A stretch of DNA of 7,564 nt from Candidatus Latescibacterota bacterium (GTDB lineage: Bacteria > Eisenbacteria > RBG-16-71-46 > SZUA-252): contig JACQPZ010000035.1 in the NCBI GenBank assembly GCA_016207265.1, positions 1 to 7,564 of the forward strand. The letters run 5' to 3'. The notes under the pieces were generated by a model, which saw only the letters and a program-made list of their open reading frames with translations, made no database searches and was not told the origin of the DNA. The translations under genes and the position numbers were made by a program. The stretch's first letter is position 1; each line of letters begins with the position of its first letter. Below are positions 1 to 5,588 of this stretch, in pieces.

Positions 1-148
1 GGAGCGCTCCGGCCGTCAGGACGAGGGTCTTGGGGAATTCGGAGCTGTCCAGGGTGCGGCGGCTGATCGCCAGCGGAAGCAGCGCCAGCGTCGCGGTCAG
101 AATCCACGGGACGGCTCCCGAGACGACGCCGGAGCGTGGTCGGCTCAC
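1..148 (-). CDS. N-terminus of a membrane protein, possibly O-antigen ligase-like (partial, cut by left edge)
   Basis: Reading leftwards from a GTG at 148, the minus strand stays open for 49 codons to the window edge, and nearly all codons end in G or C, as in the real genes here. The peptide starts MSRPRSGVVSG, continues with a hydrophobic stretch (about residues 12-28, including ILTATLALLPLAI), then a short polar segment with the pattern SSEFPKTLVLTAGAL leading into another hydrophobic run. A first membrane helix followed by 'x-FPK-x-hydrophobic' is typical of the beginning of O-antigen ligase/Wzy-like polysaccharide proteins in environmental bacteria; this assignment is inference from about 45 residues only. 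The start is uncertain: no strong ribosome binding site lies just upstream, and the nearby ATG ATG at 159-154 is in another frame that stops after four codons. The gene would be divergent from the SRPBCC gene at 213, with about 64 bases between starts. Confidence 0.45.
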   Translation of the reverse strand, partial: MSRPRSGVVSGAVPWILTATLALLPLAISRRTLDSSEFPKTLVLTAGAL

Positions 149-198
149 GCCGCCATCATACTGCGTGATTCCCCTGTGTCGATACGCGGCTTCGATCG

Positions 199-204
199 TA
201 TACA
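199..204 (+). promoter_or_regulatory. Candidate -10 element (TATACA) for a leaderless SRPBCC mRNA
   Basis: TATACA ends 8 bases before the GTG start at 213, the distance at which transcription would begin on or next to the start codon. No convincing Shine-Dalgarno sequence lies between the two, and no good -35 is seen at 16-18 bases upstream. It is a weak call because it rests on one hexamer; an alternative is a longer transcript starting further upstream with a poor ribosome binding site. Confidence 0.3.
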
Positions 205-212
205 GTGTAGAG

Positions 213-758
213 GTGCGCCGAACGTTTTGGAGTCACCTCGCGGCACTTCTGCTCCTCATCACACCGGACCCCTGCGCTGCGGCAGCCGGCGCCGCCTCCA
301 TCGTCAACGAGGCGGTGATCGACGCTCCGGCAGGAGAGGTCTGGCGACTGATCACCACGAAGGAGGGCATGGAATCCTGGATCGTTCCGCACGCGGAGAT
401 CGACCTGCGCGTGGGTGGATTGCTGCGCACGAACCACGACCCGGAGGGCACGATCGGCGATTCCAAGACCGTGACCAACCGCATTCTCGCCGTCGAACCG
501 AAGCGATTCTTCTCGCTCAAGGTGGCCGGCACCCCCGCGTGGGTTCCGTTCGCCGATTACGTCACGGGCACGTGGTACGAGATCCTCCTGAGCCCCCTGC
601 CCCATGGACGGACCCGTGTCCGGTGTCTCGGGTACGGGTTCGGGAAAGGCCCTCTGCAATTCGCGGCGCGGGCGTTCGTGGACCGAGGGAACGTTTGGGC
701 GTTGGACCGGCTCCGAAAGCTGATTGCGGAGCGGAACGGCGCCAAGAGTCACAGGTGA
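213..758 (+). CDS. Exported SRPBCC (AHSA1/START-like) domain protein
   Basis: A 181-residue protein is predicted. Residues 1-28 look like a signal peptide: VRR, then a hydrophobic core AALLLLI, then an alanine-rich cleavage region. The mature part begins with the hallmark of the AHSA1/SRPBCC fold: a beta strand (IVNEAVIDAP, about 30-39), then GEVWRLITTKEGMESWI (41-57), then a strand with RVGGLLR (66-72). The family's long C-terminal helix is seen at about 146-175. SRPBCC proteins form a deep hydrophobic pocket that binds lipids or other small apolar ligands; the ligand here is unknown. Most AHSA1-like proteins are cytoplasmic, so a secretion signal is less usual. The GTG at 213 was chosen because it opens the signal peptide; the frame is open back to position 30, but that extension overlaps the divergent gene and encodes no recognisable domain. 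The stop TGA is at 756-758. The gene is convergent with the minus-strand gene ending at 876. Confidence 0.87.
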   Translation: MRRTFWSHLAALLLLITPDPCAAAAGAASIVNEAVIDAPAGEVWRLITTKEGMESWIVPHAEIDLRVGGLLRTNHDPEGTIGDSKTVTNRILAVEPKRFFSLKVAGTPAWVPFADYVTGTWYEILLSPLPHGRTRVRCLGYGFGKGPLQFAARAFVDRGNVWALDRLRKLIAERNGAKSHR

Positions 759-798
759 CGGCCGCCCGCTGAGGACAAGTTTCGAGGCCGGGACTCGG

Positions 799-875
799 GG
801 GCTCGAGGCGATCATCTCCGGGCCGCGGGCTCGAGGCGACGAGCCGCGGGCTCCCGGCGATCGTCTCCGGGCCGC
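799..875. repeat. Imperfect direct repeats at a convergent gene junction
   Basis: Three head-to-tail units are visible: 799-826 (28 bases), a shortened unit 827-847 (21 bases), and 848-875 (28 bases). The two full units differ at three positions. Each begins with GGGCTC and ends with GCCGC; the middle unit lacks most of the ATC-TCTCCGGG part. The last unit abuts the stop codon of the minus-strand gene at 876-878. No protein fits the segment on either strand. The repeats may be simple local duplication in a non-coding spacer. Confidence 0.7.
823..849. terminator. Candidate bidirectional hairpin terminator between convergent genes
   Basis: Bases 828-833 (GGCTCG) pair with 840-845 (CGAGCC) around the loop AGGCGA. 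After one bulged G at 827, 823-826 (CCGC) pair with 846-849 (GCGG), giving a ten-pair, all but one G:C stem. It sits 65 bases after the SRPBCC stop and 27 bases beyond the stop of the opposing gene, so it could end transcripts from both sides. There is no run of T on either side, so it is not a textbook intrinsic terminator, and it is built from the direct-repeat units. Confidence 0.35.
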
Positions 876-1586
876 CTACCGCAGCATCCGCTCCTGCCGT
901 CCGATCCCGCGATGCCTCGAGATCGTGACGCTCTCCTTGGCTCCGCCGTCACCGTCCACAGCCAGGACCTCGCCCCCGCCCGTAAGAACGACCGTGCGAT
1001 GGGCTTCGACCCGGGGCACGAACGTCCCGTCGTCGTAGGTCCAGACCAGGCGCAGGAACGCCACGTAGACGTGCGGATAGGAATCGCCGCCCATGACAAA
1101 CGTATCGCGGGGCGCGATCGTGGCGTGGTAGTAGAGATCGCTCCGGAACAAAGGATGCATCCCCGCCTCGCGAAACTCGCGCCGCTGGAATCGCTCGGTG
1201 AGCGCGGCGTAGTGGTCCACCGCTCCCGCCGTGACCGCGTAAGGGACGCGGCTCAATCCGAGGCCGTCACACCACCAGAGCGCGGCGCCCGCCGAGTCGG
1301 GTCCCATCTCGTGTCCGTTCGCCTCGGCGATGCGAATCAAAAGCTCTCTCGGGGGGTAGACCGCCTCCGCGATCCCGAGGAGGCGCCCGGCCGTGGAATC
1401 GGAAACGTCGCGGCGAATCCGGATCCTGAAATCCCCGGTCGTGTCCACGACCCACGCCGGGCGGATGGCGCGGGCCTGGATCCCGTCGACGGAGTAACCC
1501 GGGGGCGCGGCGGCGGCGGACGGCGCCGGAACGAGGGCGCCGAACCCCGCGACGAGCGCGGCGAGCATCCAGCTCGAGCGTGACAT
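876..1586 (-). CDS. Secreted protein of unknown function
   Basis: A 236-residue protein reads from ATG at 1586 to TAG at 878-876. Residues 1-27 are a clear Sec signal peptide: MSRSSW, a hydrophobic core about 7-19, then APSAAAA before PPGY. The mature protein should be periplasmic or outside the cell. I recognise no family. Visible features are a basic strand-like segment FRIRIRRD (53-60), a tryptophan/cysteine patch LWWCDGLG (103-110) with the only cysteine, an aromatic cluster in the middle (SDLYYHATI, 149-157), and a beta-rich C-terminal third (about 162-224) of alternating hydrophobic strands with glycine turns, ending in a basic tail. No membrane helix follows the signal peptide. A strong ribosome binding site precedes the start. 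The frame stays open far upstream of 1586, but that part is antisense to the next gene and lacks domain-like sequence, whereas the signal peptide fixes the start. Confidence 0.85.
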   Translation of the reverse strand: MSRSSWMLAALVAGFGALVPAPSAAAAPPGYSVDGIQARAIRPAWVVDTTGDFRIRIRRDVSDSTAGRLLGIAEAVYPPRELLIRIAEANGHEMGPDSAGAALWWCDGLGLSRVPYAVTAGAVDHYAALTERFQRREFREAGMHPLFRSDLYYHATIAPRDTFVMGGDSYPHVYVAFLRLVWTYDDGTFVPRVEAHRTVVLTGGGEVLAVDGDGGAKESVTISRHRGIGRQERMLR

Positions 1587-1591
1587 GAAAG

Positions 1592-1598
1592 CTCCCCC
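1592..1598 (-). promoter_or_regulatory. Ribosome binding site of the secreted unknown protein
   Basis: In the gene's sense the sequence is GGGGGAG, 5 bases before the ATG at 1586. It decides the start over the much longer open frame that continues upstream. Confidence 0.7.
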
Positions 1599-1634
1599 GG
1601 CCCGATCGGCGGCCCGGCGGCCGGCCGAAAACGC

Positions 1635-1641
1635 TATCCTA
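1635..1641. promoter_or_regulatory. Candidate shared, symmetric -10 element for two divergent genes
   Basis: TATCCTA reads as TATCCT on the plus strand (1635-1640) and TAGGAT on the minus strand (1641-1636); both fit the TAnnnT core of a sigma70-type -10. On the plus strand it ends 6 bases before the ATG at 1647, which would give a leaderless transcript. On the minus strand it would give a 5' leader of about 40-45 bases that includes the GGGGGAG ribosome binding site. No good -35 box is seen in either direction, so this stays a candidate. Confidence 0.35.
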
Positions 1642-1646
1642 CCACG

Positions 1647-3272
1647 ATGCCGATGACCCCGGCCAAAGCGGGACCCGCGATCAGCCGTCGATCCCCCGGA
1701 ACGCAGCGCCGCCGATCGGCGTTCCGCCCCACGGAGCGGGACCTCGTCGCGGGCGCCGAATCGTTGCGCGCGGAGCACGAGCGGCTGTGCTTCATGCGCG
1801 CGTTCCCGCGGACGAGCTCGGAACGCCGGCGCGCGGAGCGGGTCCTGGCGGGGTTCGAGAGCCGGATCGCGTACGTCCGCGATCATCTCGAGGACTCCGG
1901 GATCGCGGGAACGCTCTACCGCTACCCCTACAACTACCGGATGGCGCGGTGGCTCTCCGAGACCTATGGACGCGCCGTGAGCATCGACTGGGACCGCTAC
2001 AAGCGGGGGGCGTGGGACGACCTCGCGGGATCCCTGGCGCTGGTCGCGTGCTGGGCCGAGATGGACGGCATCGACGACGACCGGTCCGGCTCCTGGGATT
2101 GGGTGCGCGCCGCGCGCCGCGGCCGCGGCAGCGACCTCGCGTGGATCCTCGCGCTCATCCGTTCGGGAGGGCTCCCCACGGAGGTGGAGCGGCACGTCTA
2201 CGAGTCCGCCGGGCTGCCCCTGACCTGGGACCTCTCCGGATGCAGAGAGAGCGTCACCCACCTCGCGCTCCCGGCCGGCCCGCTCTTCCTCTCGCGTGAG
2301 ATCCGGCGCGAGCGCCCGCCCGACTTCAAGGCGGCCGTGCGCGAGCGCGTCGGCCCGCTCGAGGTCGTGGCGCCGTCGCGCGCGGAGCGCTGCATCGAGG
2401 CGGCGCGCGCCGCCCTCGCGCTCAGGGAACGGGAGTTTCACGTCATCGTCCACGCGAACCCGCGCGAGTGCTATCTCACGGAGTGCGGGCGCGGCCTTCG
2501 GATCATCACCTTCGGCCTTCCGGAGCCGCTTCGGCTCCCGCTCGAGGCGGATTACGGGTGCCTCCTCCTTCGAAACGGTGTCCCGATCGGCTATGCGTAC
2601 GGCGCCGTCGTGTTCGACCGCTGCGACATCGGCATCAACGTCTTCCCCACCTATCGCGACGGGGAATCCGCATACGCGTTCACGAAGCTCTCGGCGCTCT
2701 TCCGCCAGCACTTCGGCTCCCGGGTCTTCATCGTCCGCAATTACCAGATCGGGCATCAAAACCCGGAAGGAATCCAAGCCGGATCATTCTGGTTCTATTG
2801 GAGGCTTGGATTCCGGCCGATGAATTCGAGAATTCGGCGATTGGCGGAGTCCGAGGAGCGGCGTCTCTCCCTTCGTCCCGGGTCCCGCTCCGATCCCGCG
2901 ATGTTGAGGCGGCTCGCGCGAAGCGACCTGGTTTGGCGCCTCGACGGCGCCTCGCTGGAGGGATTTCGGGACTACGACGTGGCGGCCGTGGGACGCGCGG
3001 TCACGCGCCTGATCGAGCGCCGGTACGGCGGGGACCGTAGCGCCGCGGAGCGGCGATCGGCGGCTCTCGTCTCCCGCGCCCTCGGCGCCGACCGCGTGCC
3101 GGAGAGATCCGCCTTGTTGGCGGCGTTGATTCCCCGGCTCGACGCGTGGCCCTCCCGCGACAAGAGCCGCCTCGCGCGCGTCCTGCGCGCGAAGTTCGGC
3201 GCACGCGAGCGGGGCTACGTCCTCGCGCTTCGGAGTGCAGACCGGTACCGCGAGTTCATCGCAACGTTTTGA
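1647..3272 (+). CDS. Uncharacterised 541-residue protein with GNAT-acyltransferase-like core
   Basis: I do not recognise the full-length family. The stretch at about residues 262-392 looks like a GNAT N-acyltransferase fold: strands FHVIVHA (264-270), YGCLLLRNG (303-311) and IGYAYGAVVF (314-323), then DIGINVFPTYRDGESAYAFTKLSALFRQHF (327-356) matching beta4-alpha3, FIVRNYQIG (361-369), and finally N-P-E-G-I-x-A-G-S-F-W-F-Y-W-R-L-G-F (372-389), which matches the common GNAT ending 'N..A..FY.KLGF'. The acyl-CoA loop (usually Q/R-x-x-G-x-G/A) appears only as YRDGES (336-341), so catalysis is uncertain. The N-terminal 20 or so residues are basic and low-complexity. Residues 30-260 are mainly helical with many Arg/Asp/Trp (including YRYPYNYRMARWLSE, 91-105), and a basic helical region follows at 415-541. 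No signal peptide or membrane helix is seen, so it is probably cytoplasmic. There is no Shine-Dalgarno sequence before the ATG; ATG 1653 is an alternative start. It may be a leaderless transcript. Confidence 0.85.
   Translation: MPMTPAKAGPAISRRSPGTQRRRSAFRPTERDLVAGAESLRAEHERLCFMRAFPRTSSERRRAERVLAGFESRIAYVRDHLEDSGIAGTLYRYPYNYRMARWLSETYGRAVSIDWDRYKRGAWDDLAGSLALVACWAEMDGIDDDRSGSWDWVRAARRGRGSDLAWILALIRSGGLPTEVERHVYESAGLPLTWDLSGCRESVTHLALPAGPLFLSREIRRERPPDFKAAVRERVGPLEVVAPSRAERCIEAARAALALREREFHVIVHANPRECYLTECGRGLRIITFGLPEPLRLPLEADYGCLLLRNGVPIGYAYGAVVFDRCDIGINVFPTYRDGESAYAFTKLSALFRQHFGSRVFIVRNYQIGHQNPEGIQAGSFWFYWRLGFRPMNSRIRRLAESEERRLSLRPGSRSDPAMLRRLARSDLVWRLDGASLEGFRDYDVAAVGRAVTRLIERRYGGDRSAAERRSAALVSRALGADRVPERSALLAALIPRLDAWPSRDKSRLARVLRAKFGARERGYVLALRSADRYREFIATF
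2769..2814. repeat. Perfect 12-bp inverted repeat inside the GNAT-like gene
   Basis: The left arm GGAATCCAAGCC (2769-2780) is the exact reverse complement of the right arm GGCTTGGATTCC (2803-2814), separated by 22 bases. It lies in the coding sequence for the end of the GNAT core (about residues 375-389). Close downstream, GAATTC occurs twice (2822-2827 and 2830-2835), forming a second small symmetric element. The surrounding 100 bases are visibly richer in A and T than the rest of the gene. Confidence 0.85.
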
Positions 3273-3502
3273 CGCTTCACGCGGGCCCTCGACTTGCGCC
3301 ATACTGAGCCCTCGAAGTCCCCCCGCACCGGTCGGGCCGGCGGTCCGAGCCCCATAACCTGCACGATTCCATTCGGTTAGGACCTGTCCGCGACTCGGCG
3401 GCAACCGCGCGGTAACCTTTTGCCCGTTCACGCCGTACTCTTGACGTGCTGCAAATCCTCGGACAACACGTTTCCCGATAGCGGAATGGAGGCATCCCGA
3501 AC
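3273..3502 (+). promoter_or_regulatory. Intergenic leader of the exporter operon, probable promoter region
   Basis: No protein fits this 230-base spacer, and the four tightly packed genes that follow have no other room for a main promoter, so the operon promoter should lie here. Candidates are weak. TTGACG (3441-3446) is a good -35 but has only a poor -10 partner (near 3462-3469). TTCACG (3276-3281) and CATACT (3299-3304) are 17 bases apart, which would leave a leader of about 190 bases. The octamer GCCCTCGA occurs at 3285-3292 and again at 3308-3315, 23 bases apart and flanking CATACT; this could be an operator or chance. No clear terminator for the upstream gene was seen. Confidence 0.4.
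3488..3492 (+). promoter_or_regulatory. Ribosome binding site of the adaptor gene
   Basis: GGAGG lies 10 bases before the ATG at 3503 and supports that start. The spacing is at the long end of normal. Confidence 0.7.
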
Positions 3503-4795
3503 ATGAAACGAAAACCCCTACTCATCGGCGCGGCCATCGTCGTGGTGGGCGTCGTGGCGACCGCCATCGTGCTGGGGGGCCGCAAGAACGATGCGCTGTC
3601 GGTTCAGACCGCGAAGGTCGACCGGCAGAAGATCGTGCAGAAGGTGGACGCCACGGGAAAGATCGAGCCCAAGACCCAGGTGAAGATCAGCGCGGACGTG
3701 AGCGCCAAGATCACGAAGCTCGCCGTCGTGGACGGGCAATGGGTCGAAAAGGGAGCGCTCCTGGTGCAGCTCGACCGGGAGCGCTACGTCGCGCTCGTGG
3801 AGAGCGCGGAAGCCAACGTGCGCTCGACTCAGGCGAATGCCGCCCTGGCCCGCGAGAACATGGAGAAGGCGCAGAAGGAGTTCGCCCGGTCGAAGGAGCT
3901 GGTCGGCCAGGGACTCGAATCCCAGTCGACGTTCGAAGCCAAGCAGGCCGAACACCAGGTCGAAGTGGCCCGGCACGAATCCGCGTTGAATCAGGTGGAG
4001 CAGGCGAAGGCGGCGCTGAAGCAGGCCCGCGACGACCTCTCGAAGACCACGATCTATTCGCCGATGTCCGGCACGGTCTTCCAGTTGAACAAAGAACAGG
4101 GGGAGATCGCGCTCGGCTCCCAGTTCCAGGCGGACGTGATCCTCGTCGTGGCGGATCTATCGGAGATGGAAGCGCAGGTCAAGGTCGACGAGAACGACAT
4201 CGTCTCCCTCGCGGCCGGGCAGCCGGCGGAGATCGAGGTGGACGCGCTTCCCGACCAGCGGCTGAAGGGCGTCGTGTACGAGATCTCGAACAGCGCGGCC
4301 ACGGGCGGCTCGGGCACGTCCGAGCAGAAGACCGAGTTCGAGATCAAGATCGCGATCACGGATCCTCCACGGACGCTCCGCCCGGGCATGACGGCGAGCG
4401 CGGAGATCGTGACCAAGACGAACGAGAACGCGCTGAGCGTCCCGCTCCAGAGCGTCGCGGTCCGGACCGTGGATCAGCTCACGATGAAGGGCGAAAAGCG
4501 GAAGGACGCGGAAGCGCGCTACAAGCCGGACAAAGACGGGTTCGTGCAGATCGTGTTCTGCGTCGAGAAAGGCAAGGCGATCGCCATGCAGGTCGAGACC
4601 GGCATCCAGAGCGACGAGCTGATCGAGGTCCTGAACGGCCTCAAGGAAGGCGACGAGATCGTCACCGGAAGCTATCGAGCCATATCGAAGGATCTCGAGA
4701 ACGGCGCCGTCGTGACCATCAGCAAGGAGCCCATGAGACGCGGCCGGCGCGGCGGACCGGAAGGAGCCGGCGACGGAGCGAGAACGAGTGGATAA
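3503..4795 (+). CDS. HlyD/MacA-type periplasmic adaptor (membrane fusion protein) of an ABC exporter
   Basis: This 430-residue protein bridges an inner-membrane ABC permease and an outer-membrane channel. It has a short cytoplasmic MKRK, one membrane anchor (about 5-26), then a first half of the lipoyl-like (barrel-sandwich) domain at about 45-92 with VDATGKIEPKTQVKI and VVDGQWVEKGALLVQLD. A long alpha-helical coiled-coil hairpin follows (about 93-182, rich in Ala, Glu, Gln and Lys), then the second lipoyl half (TTIYSPMSGTVFQLNKEQGE, 182-201). The beta-barrel domain is at about 220-305 and contains the conserved LRPGMTASAEI (292-302). A membrane-proximal domain (about 306-408) ends in GLKEGDEIVTGS, typical of MacA relatives. 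It carries a very charged insert at about 328-346. The tail is Arg/Gly-rich and probably disordered. The next gene, for the ATPase, starts 8 bases inside this one, so the two are co-translated. MacA-like adaptors also stimulate the ATPase of their permease. Confidence 0.95.
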   Translation: MKRKPLLIGAAIVVVGVVATAIVLGGRKNDALSVQTAKVDRQKIVQKVDATGKIEPKTQVKISADVSAKITKLAVVDGQWVEKGALLVQLDRERYVALVESAEANVRSTQANAALARENMEKAQKEFARSKELVGQGLESQSTFEAKQAEHQVEVARHESALNQVEQAKAALKQARDDLSKTTIYSPMSGTVFQLNKEQGEIALGSQFQADVILVVADLSEMEAQVKVDENDIVSLAAGQPAEIEVDALPDQRLKGVVYEISNSAATGGSGTSEQKTEFEIKIAITDPPRTLRPGMTASAEIVTKTNENALSVPLQSVAVRTVDQLTMKGEKRKDAEARYKPDKDGFVQIVFCVEKGKAIAMQVETGIQSDELIEVLNGLKEGDEIVTGSYRAISKDLENGAVVTISKEPMRRGRRGGPEGAGDGARTSG

Positions 4796-5588
4796 CGCGC
4801 CCGAGCGCACGATGAAGGCGACCGTGACGCACGCGCTTTCGCTCCGGGACGTGGTGAAGACCTACGTCGTGGGTGTCGAGCAGGTGCACGCGCTGAACGG
4901 CGTCTCGCTCGACGTCGCCAAGAACGAGTACGTCGCGATCATGGGCCCTTCCGGCTCCGGAAAGTCGACCCTGATGAACATCATCGGCTGCCTCGACGTG
5001 CCGACCGCGGGGTCCTACGCGTTGGAAGGCCGGATGGTGGCGGGCATGTCGGAATCCCAGCTCGCGGAGATCCGGAATCGCAGGATCGGGTTCGTCTTCC
5101 AGACCTTCAACCTCATCGCGCGGGCGGACATCCTTCACAACGTGGAGCTTCCGCTCATCTACGGCGGCGTCCCGCGGGCGGAGCGACGGGCCCGCGCCGA
5201 GCGCGCCCTCGAGACCGTGGGCCTCGCCGACCGGAAACGGCACCGGCCCAACCAGCTCTCGGGCGGACAGAGGCAGCGCGTGGCGATCGCGCGCGCGCTC
5301 GTGTTCAACCCCTCCATCATTCTCGCGGACGAGCCGACGGGGAATCTCGACACGAAGACCGGAGACGGGGTCATGGCGATGCTCGACGAGCTTCACGACG
5401 CGGGCCAGACCATCATTCTCGTCACACACGAGGAATACATCGCCGAGCACGCCCGACGCACCGTTCGGCTGAGGGACGGACGGTACGAAAGCGACGTCGA
5501 GGCGAAACCGCGGGCCCGCGACGCCCGGGGCATCCGGCCGGATGCGGGCGATTCCGCCGCGGTCGCCGCGGAGGTCCAGGCGGTATGA
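4788..5588 (+). CDS. ABC transporter ATPase, LolD/MacB (type VII) family
   Basis: A 266-residue cytoplasmic ATPase that powers the permeases encoded downstream. All motifs are intact: Walker A GPSGSGKST (53-61), Q-loop GFVFQTFNL (101-109), signature LSGGQRQRVAIARAL (157-171), Walker B IILADEPTGNLD (177-188) with catalytic Glu182, and H-loop His214 in ILVTHE. The sequence GPSGSGKSTLMNIIGCLD and the phrase LADEPTGNLDTKTG are characteristic of the LolD/FtsE/MacB group. GTG 4788 is preferred as the start because GGAG lies at 4775-4778, 9 bases upstream; ATG 4812 has no comparable site but would still leave a full domain. The C-terminal tail (about 235-266) is longer than in LolD and is rich in Ala, Asp and Arg; it has no known motif and is probably disordered. 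The gene overlaps the adaptor gene by 8 bases and the first permease by 4 (ATGA at 5585-5588). Confidence 0.97.
   Translation: MDNAPERTMKATVTHALSLRDVVKTYVVGVEQVHALNGVSLDVAKNEYVAIMGPSGSGKSTLMNIIGCLDVPTAGSYALEGRMVAGMSESQLAEIRNRRIGFVFQTFNLIARADILHNVELPLIYGGVPRAERRARAERALETVGLADRKRHRPNQLSGGQRQRVAIARALVFNPSIILADEPTGNLDTKTGDGVMAMLDELHDAGQTIILVTHEEYIAEHARRTVRLRDGRYESDVEAKPRARDARGIRPDAGDSAAVAAEVQAV

Noticed and set aside
30..212. Longer N-terminus for the SRPBCC protein from ATG 30
   Set aside because: The extra 61 residues resemble no domain, overlap the divergent minus-strand gene and would bury the signal peptide.
1602..1627. Short GC palindromes (CCGATCGG at 1602-1609, CGGCCGGCCG at 1618-1627) as operators
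   Set aside because: Short all-GC palindromes are common by chance in DNA this rich in G and C, and nothing else supports a binding site.
1587..2777. Upstream continuation of the minus-strand frame that would make a 633-residue protein
   Set aside because: It is antisense to the GNAT-like gene and has the Arg/Asp/Pro-rich look of a shadow frame. The signal peptide and ribosome binding site place the real start at 1586.
3411..3423. Possible sigma54 promoter (GG and TTGC elements) before the adaptor gene
   Set aside because: Only 9 bases separate GG and GC instead of the strict 10, and the rest of the -24 consensus is poor.
4812..4814. ATG as the start of the ABC ATPase
   Set aside because: It lacks a good ribosome binding site, whereas GTG 4788 has GGAG at proper spacing and overlaps the preceding gene as is usual in this operon. 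It cannot be fully excluded.
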